Assembly: GCF_036173125.1 (NCBI RefSeq)
Contig: NZ_CP108054.1
Location: forward strand, 1,922,001 to 1,986,000
Source: Streptomyces sp. NBC_00286
Lineage (GTDB): Bacteria; Actinomycetota; Actinomycetes; Streptomycetales; Streptomycetaceae
Direction: 5' to 3'
Length of the DNA: 64,000 bases
Positions 52,623 to 61,355 of the stretch are shown one piece after another; the first letter of the stretch is position 1; each line of letters begins with the position of its first letter. Position numbers and translations under genes: made by a program. A model generated the notes under the pieces. It worked only from the letters and a program-made list of their open reading frames with translations, was not told the origin of the DNA and made no database searches.

Positions 52623-54836
52623 ATGCCGCTTGCTCGTCGCGCGTTTCTGATTGCGGTTGCCGGATCTGCCGGTGTCGTAGCCTGCTCGAACGCACCAGCG
52701 AAAGGTTCCTCGTCCACGGACGCCAAGGGGGCTTCAGTGAGTGAGACGGGCGCAGCGAGCAGGGCGGCGCGGCGGCTGCTGCCACGGCACTGGCGGCAGT
52801 TGAGGTTCGAGACGGTGAGACCCGCCGGGGCCGACGCCTTCCGGGTCTCGGGCAGCACCGGTCGGATCACCATCGGCGGCAGCACGCCCGGCACTCAACT
52901 CGCTGGACTGCGCTGGTATTTGAAGAACATCGCGCACGCCAACATCAGCTGGGCCGGTGAACAGCTCGACCTCCCCGAGCAGCTGCCCGGCTTCGAAGGT
53001 ACCGTCACCCGGCAGGCCAATGTCCCGCACCGCTTCGTCCTGAACGACACGAACGACGGCTACACGGGCGCGTACAACGACTGGGCGTACTGGGAGCGCG
53101 AGCTCGACGTACTGGCGCTGCACGGCTACAACGAGGTGCTGGTCTACATCGGCGCGGACGCGCTCTACCACCGGGTGTTCCAGGAGTTCGGGCACACGGA
53201 CGAAGAGCTCCGGGCGTGGATCGCGGGCCCGGCGCATCTGCCGTGGTTCCTGATGCAGAACATGGGCGCGTTCCCGTATCCGCTCTCGCGGCAGCTGCTC
53301 GACGCGCGGGCCGCGCTGGGACGGCGGATCGTCGACCGGGTACGGGAGTTGGGCATGACGCCGGTGTTCCCGGGCTACTTCGGTACGGTCCCGCCGGGCT
53401 TCGCCGAGCGGAATCCGGGCGCGCGGCCGATACCGCAGGGCGAGTGGATGGGGCTCGCGCGCCCCGACTGGCTGGACCCGCGGACCGACCACTTCGCGCG
53501 GGTGGCGGCCACCTTCTACCGCGTCCAGGACCAGATGTTCGGCCCCTCCACGCTCTACAAGATGGACCTGCTCCACGAGGGCGGCGACCCCGGAGACGTA
53601 CCGGTCGCCGATGCGGCGAAGGGCGTCGAGAAAGCACTGCTGACCGCGCATCCGGAGGCGATCTGGGTGCTCCTCGGCTGGCAGCGCAACCCGCCGAGGG
53701 CCATCGTCGACGCCGTCGACAAGCGGCACGTGCTCGTCGTCGACGGCCTGTCCGACCGCTTCCCGACCGTCGTCGACCGCGAGTCCGACTGGGGGAACAC
53801 CCCGTACGCCTTCGGCTCCATCTGGAACTTCGGCGGCCACACGACGATGGGCGCCAACACCCCCGACTGGATCGAGCTCTACAACAAGTGGCGCACCAAA
53901 GAAGGCAGCACCCTGCGCGGTGTCGCCCTCATGCCTGAGGCGGCCGACAACAATCCCGCCGCCTTCGACCTGTTCTCCGAACTCGCCTGGGAGGACGGCG
54001 ACTTGAACCTCGAAACATGGTTCAGGGACTGGGCGCACGCCCGCTATGGAGCACGTGATCCGCACGCCGAGGCCGCCTGGGACATCCTGCGCCGCACCGC
54101 GTACGGCACGACCCGCGCCGACTCCTGGAGCGAGGGCGCCGACGGGTTCTTCGGCGCCCGCCCCTCCCTCACCGTCAAGTCGGCCGCCAAGTGGTCGCCC
54201 AAGCAACTCCGTTACAGTGCCGAGGAGTTCGAGCCCGCACTCGACGAACTGCTGCAGGTGCCCGCGGGACTTCGCGGCTCCTCCGCGTACCGCTACGACC
54301 TCCTCGACGTGGCCCGCCAGGCCGCCTCCAACCGCAGCCGCGTTCTCCTCCCCCGCATCAAGAAGGCGTACGACGCCCGGGACGCCGCCGAGTTGGACCG
54401 GCTGGCCGGTGCCTGGCTCGCCCTGATCGACGTACTGGAGACCCTGATGGCCACCGACTCCCGTCACCTGGTGGGGCGTTGGGTGGCCGACGCGCGGTCC
54501 TGGGGCGCCGACGAGGAGGAGCGGGCCCAGTTGGCGTACGACAACCTGTCGCTGTTGACCGTGTGGGGCACCCGTGAGGGCGCTGACGCGGGCCTGCGCG
54601 ACTACGCCAACCGCGAGTGGGCGGGCCTGCTCGGCGGGCTGTACCGGCAGCGCTGGTCGACGTACTTCGACGAGCTGCGGTCCGCGCTGGCGGAGGGCCG
54701 GGAGCCGAGGGCCATCGACTGGTTCGCGATCGAGGACCGATGGACGCGGGAGCCTGGCCGCCTTGCGACGCGGCCGGTCGGGGATACGTACGAGGCGGCT
54801 GTCCGCGTACGCGATCAGCTCGCCGCGACTTCCTGA
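52623..54836 (+). CDS. Alpha-N-acetylglucosaminidase lipoprotein (GH89)
   Basis: 737 residues from ATG 52623 (GGAG seven bases upstream). Signal RRAFLIAVAGSAGVVAC with Cys21 as lipidation site; a twin Arg start suggests Tat export. NAGLU N-terminal, barrel and C-terminal domains are in order: RFVLNDTNDGYTGAYNDWAY, WERELDVLALHGYNEVL, then catalytic acid/base Glu319 (LLHEGGDPGD) and nucleophile Glu439 (LMPEAADNNP), matching the spacing in human NAGLU. It releases terminal alpha-GlcNAc from glycans at the cell surface. Convergent with the GT2-HEAT operon. Confidence 0.95.
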   Translation: MPLARRAFLIAVAGSAGVVACSNAPAKGSSSTDAKGASVSETGAASRAARRLLPRHWRQLRFETVRPAGADAFRVSGSTGRITIGGSTPGTQLAGLRWYLKNIAHANISWAGEQLDLPEQLPGFEGTVTRQANVPHRFVLNDTNDGYTGAYNDWAYWERELDVLALHGYNEVLVYIGADALYHRVFQEFGHTDEELRAWIAGPAHLPWFLMQNMGAFPYPLSRQLLDARAALGRRIVDRVRELGMTPVFPGYFGTVPPGFAERNPGARPIPQGEWMGLARPDWLDPRTDHFARVAATFYRVQDQMFGPSTLYKMDLLHEGGDPGDVPVADAAKGVEKALLTAHPEAIWVLLGWQRNPPRAIVDAVDKRHVLVVDGLSDRFPTVVDRESDWGNTPYAFGSIWNFGGHTTMGANTPDWIELYNKWRTKEGSTLRGVALMPEAADNNPAAFDLFSELAWEDGDLNLETWFRDWAHARYGARDPHAEAAWDILRRTAYGTTRADSWSEGADGFFGARPSLTVKSAAKWSPKQLRYSAEEFEPALDELLQVPAGLRGSSAYRYDLLDVARQAASNRSRVLLPRIKKAYDARDAAELDRLAGAWLALIDVLETLMATDSRHLVGRWVADARSWGADEEERAQLAYDNLSLLTVWGTREGADAGLRDYANREWAGLLGGLYRQRWSTYFDELRSALAEGREPRAIDWFAIEDRWTREPGRLATRPVGDTYEAAVRVRDQLAATS

Positions 54837-54854
54837 ACTCGTTGAGGAGTGCGG

Positions 54855-56354
54855 TCAGCCGACTGGGCTTTGGCTGGTCTGGGGTTCTGGGACGGCGGCG
54901 TGTGTGCCGGTGGTCAGCGGCGGGGTGGTGTGCTGTGGGGTGGCGGCGAATCCGCTGCGGGTCATCTCGCCCCACACCGGCTTGCCGCCGCGCAGGGCGG
55001 CCCACCAGCCCTGCAGCCGCCACACCGCGGTGAGCTGCCGGTATCCGAGGTTTTCCACGACGGTGGCGGCGGCCACGGCGAAGAGATCGGAGAGCCGTTT
55101 GTAGCGGTGCAGGCCGAGTTCGTCCAGGAGCAGGGCAAGCAGGGACAGGACGATGGCGTAGCCGAACGCGGCGAGCATGAACAGGATGGCGAAGCCGGGT
55201 GAGATGACGCCGTAGGCGAAACCGGCGGCGACGATGAACAGGCCGAGGATCTCCACCAGAGGGGCGATGAGTTCGAACAGGACGAAGTAGGGCAGAGCGA
55301 CGAGGCCGACGAAGCCGTAGCGGGGGCGCATCATGCCACGGTGCTGCCGCAGCGTCTCGTACAGGCCGCGGTGCCAGCGGCGTCGTTGGCGGGCGAGAAC
55401 TCTGGCGGTGTCGGGGACCTCGGTCCAGCACACGGGTTCGGGGATGAACGCCACCTTGTACGGGCGGCCGGAGTCGCGCATCAGGCGGTGGACGCGCACC
55501 ACGAGTTCGAAGTCCTCGCCGATGGTGTCGGGGTTCAGTCCGCCGGCTTCGACGAGGATGTCGCGCCGGTACAGCCCGAAGGCCCCGGAGATGATCAGCA
55601 GGCCGCCCATGCGGGCCCAGCCGGTGCGTCCCATCAGGAAAGCGCGCAGGTATTCCACAACCTGGATACGGGCCAGCCAGCGCTTGGGGATCCTCGGTTC
55701 CAGCACGTGTCCGTAGCGGACGACGCTGTCGTTGACGGGCCGGATGACGCCTCCGGCGGCCACGACAGACAGCGGGTCGTTGGCGAAGGGCTGCGAGATG
55801 ATCAGCAGGGCGTCGGAGTCGAGGAGTGAGTCGGCGTCGACCATGCAGATCAGGGGGTGGCGTGCCATGTCGATGCCGAGATTGAGGGAGTCGGCCCGCC
55901 CGGAGTTGCGCTTGCGGATCACGACCAGGGACCCGCTGCGCGTGCTGACATGGACGGATGCGGCTCCTTCCCGCACGGGGAGCTCGCCCGGTGGCACGCG
56001 ATCCGCTTCCACCAGGCCGAACGCCTCACGCAGCCGGTCGAACGTGGCGTCCTTGGAACCGTCGTCGACGATGACGACCTCATGGACCGGATAGCGCAGG
56101 CCGAGCATCGCGCGGACGCTTTCGACGATGGTGGCCTCCTCGTTGTACGCCGATGCCACGATCGACACCGGCCGGGTGAACGGGCTGACCGCCGCGTCCT
56201 CCCTTCCCGCCACATGGCGCCGCCGCGCGAAGTGGGGGATCGTCCGGCCCGCGAGGGCGATCAGCATCAGATAGCTGGAGTTCAGAACCAGGAAGTAGGT
56301 GATCACCAGATACTGGCTGTACTCCACCAGGGCCAGGACGAAAGCCCTCATCAC
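54855..56354 (-). CDS. Family 2 membrane glycosyltransferase (hyaluronan/poly-GlcNAc synthase-like)
   Basis: 499 residues from GTG 56354 (ATG 56351 possible). One N-terminal helix, the GT-A domain with SIVASAYNEEATIVESVRAM, VVIVDDGSKDATFD, MVDADSLLDSDAL (DxD) and QRRRWHRGL (QxxRW), then three to four C-terminal helices. These motifs mark processive beta-glycan synthases. Start overlaps the stop of the HEAT-repeat gene by 4 nt (GTGA). Pro/Thr-rich C-terminal tail. Confidence 0.93.
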   Translation of the reverse strand: MMRAFVLALVEYSQYLVITYFLVLNSSYLMLIALAGRTIPHFARRRHVAGREDAAVSPFTRPVSIVASAYNEEATIVESVRAMLGLRYPVHEVVIVDDGSKDATFDRLREAFGLVEADRVPPGELPVREGAASVHVSTRSGSLVVIRKRNSGRADSLNLGIDMARHPLICMVDADSLLDSDALLIISQPFANDPLSVVAAGGVIRPVNDSVVRYGHVLEPRIPKRWLARIQVVEYLRAFLMGRTGWARMGGLLIISGAFGLYRRDILVEAGGLNPDTIGEDFELVVRVHRLMRDSGRPYKVAFIPEPVCWTEVPDTARVLARQRRRWHRGLYETLRQHRGMMRPRYGFVGLVALPYFVLFELIAPLVEILGLFIVAAGFAYGVISPGFAILFMLAAFGYAIVLSLLALLLDELGLHRYKRLSDLFAVAAATVVENLGYRQLTAVWRLQGWWAALRGGKPVWGEMTRSGFAATPQHTTPPLTTGTHAAVPEPQTSQSPVG

Positions 56355-57442
56355 ACCACCCCGCCACCCGAGCGCAGCGACAGCAACGCCAGTGCCTCAC
56401 GAGCGTGCGGTGCCGCCCCGGAGCCGTCGGCCACCAGCTCCCGCAGGCGTGCCGCCCCCGTGGGGCCCAGCCGGGTCAGCGCCTGGGAGGAGGCATGGGC
56501 GACGCGGTAGTGCGGTGCGGACGCGGCCCGGGCCAGCGCCCCGACCGCACGCTGGTCGCCGATCAGGCCCAGGGCCTCGGCCGCGGCGGAGGCCGCGCGG
56601 GGCGAGGGGTCACTGGCCAGCATCCGCATCAGCGGGTCCACCGCGACAGGCTCGCCCATCCGCCCCAGCGCCTGCGCGGCACTCGCCCGGACCACGCCCT
56701 CGCCGTCGCCCAGGGCGTCCACCAGCTGCCGCACCGACCTGCGGTCGCCGATCAGGCTGAGCAGTTCCAGTGCCAGCGCGCGGATCTGCACGTCGTCGCA
56801 GCGCGCGGCGTCCAGCAGGCACTCGATGGCCGGGTAGCCGATCTGCAGCAGGGCGTGCCCGATGAGACCGGACGCCACCTGGCGGTGCCCGCGCAGATGC
56901 GCGACCAGCAGTGCGGCGCTCGTTGAATCCCCGAAGCGCCCCAGGGCCCGGACCGCCGCCGCACGCACCGTGGGATCGCGGTCGTCCAGCAGGCCGTGCA
57001 GAGCGGCGCGTGCACGCACCACCACCTGCTCATCCTCGCGCAGCGTGGGTCCGGCCAAAGTCAGGACCGCCGCGGCCCGCGCCCGCCGAACCCGCCCACG
57101 TCGGCACAAGTCCGTCAAAGCCTCCTCGAGGATGCCGCGGCGGGCCAGCACGGCGGTCAGCGCGACATGCCCCTCACCTTGGAGCTGCGACAACAAGAAC
57201 AGCACGGACGGTTGGACCGACCGCCAGTGCCGGCGGTCCAACGACACCAACTCCTTCAGCGCCTCGTCACCGTCACTGTCACCGGCTGCCGCCGCCAATA
57301 CCAGTGGCCGGAACTCCTCGGTCCGCGAGGCGTGCAGAGCATCCAGCCGGTTGCGCACGACACGACAGATCAGCAACACCAACAGACCGGCCGTGATGAG
57401 CAGCAGCGAGGCGCCCAACGCCGCCGTCACCCAGAACGCCAT
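56351..57442 (-). CDS. Membrane-anchored HEAT-repeat protein
   Basis: 363 residues from ATG 57442 (GTG 57445 just before). N-terminal helix ALGASLLLITAGLLVLLICR, then a cytosolic domain with about six HEAT/PBS-lyase-type repeats from ~100 to 350, e.g. DPTVRAAAVRALGRFGD, VRASAAQALGRMGEPVAVDP, RAASAAAEALGLIGDQRAVG. Likely a scaffold for the glycan synthase encoded next, with which it overlaps by 4 nt. The gap 57443-57698 shows no gene and should hold the promoter. Confidence 0.9.
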   Translation of the reverse strand: MAFWVTAALGASLLLITAGLLVLLICRVVRNRLDALHASRTEEFRPLVLAAAAGDSDGDEALKELVSLDRRHWRSVQPSVLFLLSQLQGEGHVALTAVLARRGILEEALTDLCRRGRVRRARAAAVLTLAGPTLREDEQVVVRARAALHGLLDDRDPTVRAAAVRALGRFGDSTSAALLVAHLRGHRQVASGLIGHALLQIGYPAIECLLDAARCDDVQIRALALELLSLIGDRRSVRQLVDALGDGEGVVRASAAQALGRMGEPVAVDPLMRMLASDPSPRAASAAAEALGLIGDQRAVGALARAASAPHYRVAHASSQALTRLGPTGAARLRELVADGSGAAPHAREALALLSLRSGGGVV

Positions 57443-57698
57443 CACCGGCCGCCTGCCCAGCCACCAACTCTTCGGTCCCCAGCAGCCGACAGGCGCGGAG
57501 CACGGCGCCCGGCACCGCCGTACATGGCTGAGAGGACCGCTCCAGAACCGCTCCGATCAGGTGATCCGGGGTACCTCTCGCACATCATCAGTTCCTCTGG
57601 GTGGCCAAGGCGTACAGAACCATGGCACCCCGCACCCGGCCGGAACGAACGATCAAGCTACGCCGACCGGGTGAGCCCAGGCATACGAAACCCTCGGC

Positions 57699-59078
57699 TC
57701 AGGCCTGCGCGGCGATCCGCGCGAGCCGCTGCGCCTCCTCGCGCGTAGAACGGGCGATCGCGTCCTCGTCGACGTGCAGCAGGCGGCCGTTTTCGGCGAT
57801 CTGCCTGCCGCCGACGAAGGACGCGGTGACCGGGGCCGGTGCGCCGAAGACGAGGGCGGTGACCGGGTCGGCGATGGAGGCGTGGGCCAGGGTGTTCAGG
57901 TTCCAGAGGACCAGGTCGGCCAGTTTGCCGGGTTCCAGGGAGCCGATCTCGCTTGCTCTGCCGAGGACTTGGGCTCCGCCGTAGGTGCCGAGGCGCAGCG
58001 CCTGGCGGGCGTTCAGGGCGGCTTCGCGATGGGCGCCGAGGCGGTTGATGAGGAGGGCGTTGCGCAGTTCGGTGTGGAGTTCGCCGGACTCGTTGGACGC
58101 CGTGCCGTCGACGCCGAGGCCGACCGGGATGCCGGCCGCGAGCATGTCGGGGACCCGTGCGATCCCGGCCGCAAGCCGGGCGTTGGACGAGGGGCAGTGA
58201 GCCACACCCGTCTTCGTACGGGCGAAGGCGGCGATGTCGGAGTCGTTCATGTGCACGCAGTGCGCCATCCACACGTCCTCGCCGAGCCACCCCGTGGACT
58301 CGAAGTAGTCGGTCGGGCCCAGGCCGAACAACTCCTTGCAGAACTGCTCCTCCTCGACGGTCTCCGAACCGTGCGTATGCAGCCGTACGCCCTTGCGCCG
58401 CGCCAACTCGGCGCCCTGCTTCATCAGTTCGGTCGACACCGAGAACGGCGAGCAGGGGGCCACGGCCACCTGCGTCATCGCGCCGAAGGAGTCGTCGTGG
58501 TGTGCGTCGATGGTCGCCTCGGTGGCGGCGAGCGCGCCTTCGAGGATCTCGACGGCGAAGTCCGGCGGCAGACCGCCGTCCTTCTCGCCGCGGTCCATGG
58601 AGCCACGGGCGAGGGTGAAGCGGACGCCCGTCTCGCGGGCCGCGCGGATGATGGCGCCCGACAGGTCGCCGGAGCCCTTCGGGAACACGTAGTGGTGGTC
58701 CATCGCGGTCGTGACACCGCCGCGGGCCATCATGGCGAGCGAACCCTGGGCCGCCACGTACGTCATCTGCTCGTCGATGCGCGCCCAGGTCGGGTAGAGC
58801 GCGACGAGCCAGTTGAAGAGGTTGTGGTCCGTGGCGAGGCCGCGGGTGAGCCACTGGTAGAAGTGGTGGTGGGTGTTGACCAGCCCGGGGGTGACGAGGT
58901 GACCGCTCGCGTCGATACGGCGTACCACGCCCGTCAGGCCCTCGGGGCTCCTGCCCTCACCGACCGACTCGATCACGTTGTTCGCCACGACCACATGGCC
59001 CGAGGCGTACTGGGTGTCATCGGCGTCCACGGTCGCAATCGCCGCGTTCTCGATGACGATGCGCTGGGTTGCTGCCAT
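57699..59078 (-). CDS. Guanine / 8-oxoguanine deaminase
   Basis: 459 residues from ATG 59078 (RBS GAAGGGCG). Amidohydrolase with HHH metal motif PGLVNTHHHFYQWLTRGL, HTHGSETVEEEQF, AHCVHMND, CPSSNARLAAGI, and Asp in GLGVDGTASNES. The NTHHHFYQ motif is typical of 8-oxoguanine/guanine deaminases of the AtzA/TrzN-like branch. Deaminates the purine to xanthine or urate. Last gene of the urate operon, 10 bp after uricase. Confidence 0.92.
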   Translation of the reverse strand: MAATQRIVIENAAIATVDADDTQYASGHVVVANNVIESVGEGRSPEGLTGVVRRIDASGHLVTPGLVNTHHHFYQWLTRGLATDHNLFNWLVALYPTWARIDEQMTYVAAQGSLAMMARGGVTTAMDHHYVFPKGSGDLSGAIIRAARETGVRFTLARGSMDRGEKDGGLPPDFAVEILEGALAATEATIDAHHDDSFGAMTQVAVAPCSPFSVSTELMKQGAELARRKGVRLHTHGSETVEEEQFCKELFGLGPTDYFESTGWLGEDVWMAHCVHMNDSDIAAFARTKTGVAHCPSSNARLAAGIARVPDMLAAGIPVGLGVDGTASNESGELHTELRNALLINRLGAHREAALNARQALRLGTYGGAQVLGRASEIGSLEPGKLADLVLWNLNTLAHASIADPVTALVFGAPAPVTASFVGGRQIAENGRLLHVDEDAIARSTREEAQRLARIAAQA

Positions 59079-59088
59079 GGTTCGCCCT

Positions 59089-59982
59089 TCAGAGGTTGGT
59101 GAGGTCCGCCGGGATGCGCGCCTCGCACCCGTCCCGCAGGACTGTGGCCTCGATCAGGCCGTACGGGCGGTCGGCGGCGAAGTACACCTCGTTGTCGTTC
59201 TTGAGGCCGAACGGTGCCAAGTCGACGAGGAAGTGGTGCTTGTTCGGGAGCGAGAAGCGGACCTCGTCGATCTCCTCGCGGTGGTCGATGATGCGCGCCC
59301 CCATGGCGTACAGCGTCTGTTGCAGCGACAGCGAGTACGTCTCCGCGAACGCGGCGAGCATGTGCTTCTTCACCTGCGCGTAGGACGCCTCCCAGTCGGG
59401 CATCGTCTGCTCGTCATCGGTCCAGTTGAAGCGCCAGCGCGCGGAGACCTCGGTGGCCAGGATGCGGTCGTACGCCTCGGGGAGGGTCGTGTATTTGTCC
59501 TTGACGTAGCCCCAGAACTCGGAGTTGGTCGAGTTCATGACGGTGAGGTCCTTGAGGCCGGAGACGACCTCCCACGACGAGCCGTCGTACGTGATCTGGG
59601 CGAGCCGGGTCTCCTGGCCCTTGCGGACGAAGGAGTGCTCGCCCTCGCCGGAGTGCTCGATGCGCTCCCAGGCGTACTCCTCGATCCGGATGCGGGCCCG
59701 GTGGATGGGTTCCTGCGAAGTCACGAAGTGGCGGGCGAGATGAGTGCCGAACTGTTCGGCGGACTCGATGCCCTTCTCCTTGGCGAAGGCGTACACCGTG
59801 TTTTTGGTGGTGTCGGTCGGCAGGACGTTGGCGTTGGAGCCGGAGAGGTGGACCTCGTCCATGTCGCCGCTCAGCGACACCGAGACGTTGAGGTCCTTGA
59901 TGTGGTGGGTGGCGCCGTCGCGCGTGATCTTGACGACTCGGTTCTCGGCCTTGCCGTACTGGTTCTGTCCAAGGATGGGCAT
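59089..59982 (-). CDS. uox: Urate oxidase
   Basis: 297 residues, standard length. Starts MPILGQNQYGKAENRVVKIT; T-fold motifs VLPTDTTKNTVYAFAKEKG (catalytic Thr/Lys), FVRKGQETRLAQITYDG, DLTVMNSTNSEFWGYVKDKY, and C-terminal FSLPNKHHFLVDLAPFG. Cofactor-free oxidation of urate to 5-hydroxyisourate. Six bp after the HIU hydrolase stop, so co-transcribed. Confidence 0.97.
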   Translation of the reverse strand: MPILGQNQYGKAENRVVKITRDGATHHIKDLNVSVSLSGDMDEVHLSGSNANVLPTDTTKNTVYAFAKEKGIESAEQFGTHLARHFVTSQEPIHRARIRIEEYAWERIEHSGEGEHSFVRKGQETRLAQITYDGSSWEVVSGLKDLTVMNSTNSEFWGYVKDKYTTLPEAYDRILATEVSARWRFNWTDDEQTMPDWEASYAQVKKHMLAAFAETYSLSLQQTLYAMGARIIDHREEIDEVRFSLPNKHHFLVDLAPFGLKNDNEVYFAADRPYGLIEATVLRDGCEARIPADLTNL

Positions 59983-59988
59983 CGTGCA

Positions 59989-60339
59989 CTAGCTCCCTCG
60001 GTATACGGAGTAGCCGAACGGGTTGAGCAGCAGCGGTACGTGGTAGTGGTCGCCGGGCTTCACGGCGAACGTGACCGTGACCTCCGGGAAGAACGCGGCC
60101 TCGTCCCGGTGCGCGGCCAGGTACGCCTCGGTCTCGAATCGGAGCCGTACGTGGGTGGTCCCCTCCGGCAGCGCCGGGAGGTCCTTGCAGCGGCCGTCGG
60201 CATCCGTGGCGGAGGTGCCGAGCGCCGTCCACTCGGCCTCGGTGCCGGCTCCGCGTGCCGACAGCGCGACGGGCACACTCTCGGCGGGGCGGCCGATGCT
60301 GGTGTCCAGGATGTGGGTGGACACCGATGCGGTACTCAT
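59989..60339 (-). CDS. uraH: 5-Hydroxyisourate hydrolase (transthyretin-like)
   Basis: 116 residues. VSTHILDTSIGRPAESVPV at the N-terminus (catalytic His), a central Arg in FETEAYLAAH region, HYHVPLLLNPFGYSVYRGS at the C-terminus with the invariant YRGS signature. Converts HIU to OHCU. Its ATG overlaps the stop of the upstream decarboxylase by one base (TGATG). Confidence 0.97.
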   Translation of the reverse strand: MSTASVSTHILDTSIGRPAESVPVALSARGAGTEAEWTALGTSATDADGRCKDLPALPEGTTHVRLRFETEAYLAAHRDEAAFFPEVTVTFAVKPGDHYHVPLLLNPFGYSVYRGS

Positions 60340-60896
60340 CAGTGGTCGTCCTGTTCTTGTACTTCTTGTGCGTCTTCTTCTGCTTCTTCTACGAGTCGGG
60401 CGAGCCGGATGCGGTTGATCTTGCCCAGCTCGGTGCGGACGATCTCGCGCTCCTGCTCCGGCGAGTTGCCGATCCGTATCTTCACCGCGTCGCGCATCTG
60501 CTCGCCGGTCAGGCCGGTGGCGCAGATCAGGAAGACGTGGCCGAACTTCTCCTGGTACGCCAGGTTGAGTTCGAGCATCTCGGCCTTCAGCTCCTCGGAG
60601 GCACCGGCCATGCCGCGCTGCTCCCGGGACGAAGTCGGATCGCCGGGCTTGGGGCGGCCGATGGGCGGGTGCCCGGCCATGGCCTCCGCCAGGTCGCCTT
60701 CGGTCAGCTCCGCCATGGCGGCGTCACCGGCGGCGAGGAGGTCGTCGGCCGTGGCGTAGGGACGTCCCGCGAGCAGCCTGCGCCCCCACTCCGCCGAAGC
60801 GCATGCCTCGTGCAGCGCCGCGGCGGCCGCACGCTCCTCCAGGGCGTTGAACCGGGCGAGGCCCGGCGTCGACGAAGGCGAAGAACTCGAAGTCAC
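60339..60896 (-). CDS. uraD: OHCU decarboxylase
   Basis: 185 residues from GTG 60896. Conserved MAGHPPIGRPKPGDPTS (catalytic His), EMLELNLAYQEKFGHVFLIC and LGKINRIRLARLV. Decarboxylates OHCU to S-allantoin. First gene of the uraD-uraH-uox-deaminase operon; the candidate operator TCAAC-N5-GTTGA lies 34 bp upstream. The acidic, Gln-rich tail (EEAEEDAQEVQEQDDH) is a small oddity. Confidence 0.96.
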   Translation of the reverse strand: MTSSSSPSSTPGLARFNALEERAAAAALHEACASAEWGRRLLAGRPYATADDLLAAGDAAMAELTEGDLAEAMAGHPPIGRPKPGDPTSSREQRGMAGASEELKAEMLELNLAYQEKFGHVFLICATGLTGEQMRDAVKIRIGNSPEQEREIVRTELGKINRIRLARLVEEAEEDAQEVQEQDDH

Positions 60897-60929
60897 GGGG
60901 ACCAGCTAACGCCCTGCGGCCACGCGACG

Positions 60930-60944
60930 TCAACAGTTTGTTGA
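60930..60944. promoter_or_regulatory. Candidate AllR operator upstream of the urate operon
   Basis: TCAAC-AGTTT-GTTGA, the same 5-5-5 architecture and half-sites as the allB upstream site (15526-15540). Located between the HTH gene stop and uraD start, which shows that uraD has its own promoter region. Confidence 0.6.
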
Positions 60945-60968
60945 AAGAGTCGGAGGGGCGGCCTCTGC

Positions 60969-61355
60969 TCAGGCCTCTTTCTCACGGTTCAGGTAGTTGT
61001 AGACCGTGAACCGGCTGACGCCGAGGGCGCTCGCGACGGTTTCCACCCCGTGCCGTACGGAGAACGCTCCGCGCGCCTCGAGGCTCCGTACGATCTCCTG
61101 CTTGGCCTTGCGGTCGAGCTCGGCAAGGGGCTTGCCGTGCTTGCGTTCCAAGGCGGCGAGGATGTGGTCCAGGGAGTCGGCGAGCTGGGGCAGGCGTACG
61201 GCGACGACGTCGGCGCCCTCCCAGGTGAGTACGACATCGTCCTCGCCGGCCTGCTCGGGCGGCAGCATCTCGCCGCCCATGGCGTCGACCAGCGGCTTCA
61301 CGGCCGTGATGAAGGCCTGGTCGCCGATGCCGGTCACGTCCCCGGTGCCGGTCAC
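60969..61355 (-). CDS. Short YheO-like helix-turn-helix protein
   Basis: 128 residues from GTG 61355. The C-terminal HTH_22-type domain is clear (FSVRHGVETVASALGVSRFTVYNYLNRE). The N-terminal half (AFITAVKPLVDAMGGEMLPP, LTWEGADVVAVRLPQLADSL) may be a reduced PAS-like sensor; classical YheO proteins are ~220 aa. Start overlaps the preceding gene by 4 nt. Probably a second regulator of urate or purine use. Confidence 0.85.
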   Translation of the reverse strand: MTGTGDVTGIGDQAFITAVKPLVDAMGGEMLPPEQAGEDDVVLTWEGADVVAVRLPQLADSLDHILAALERKHGKPLAELDRKAKQEIVRSLEARGAFSVRHGVETVASALGVSRFTVYNYLNREKEA

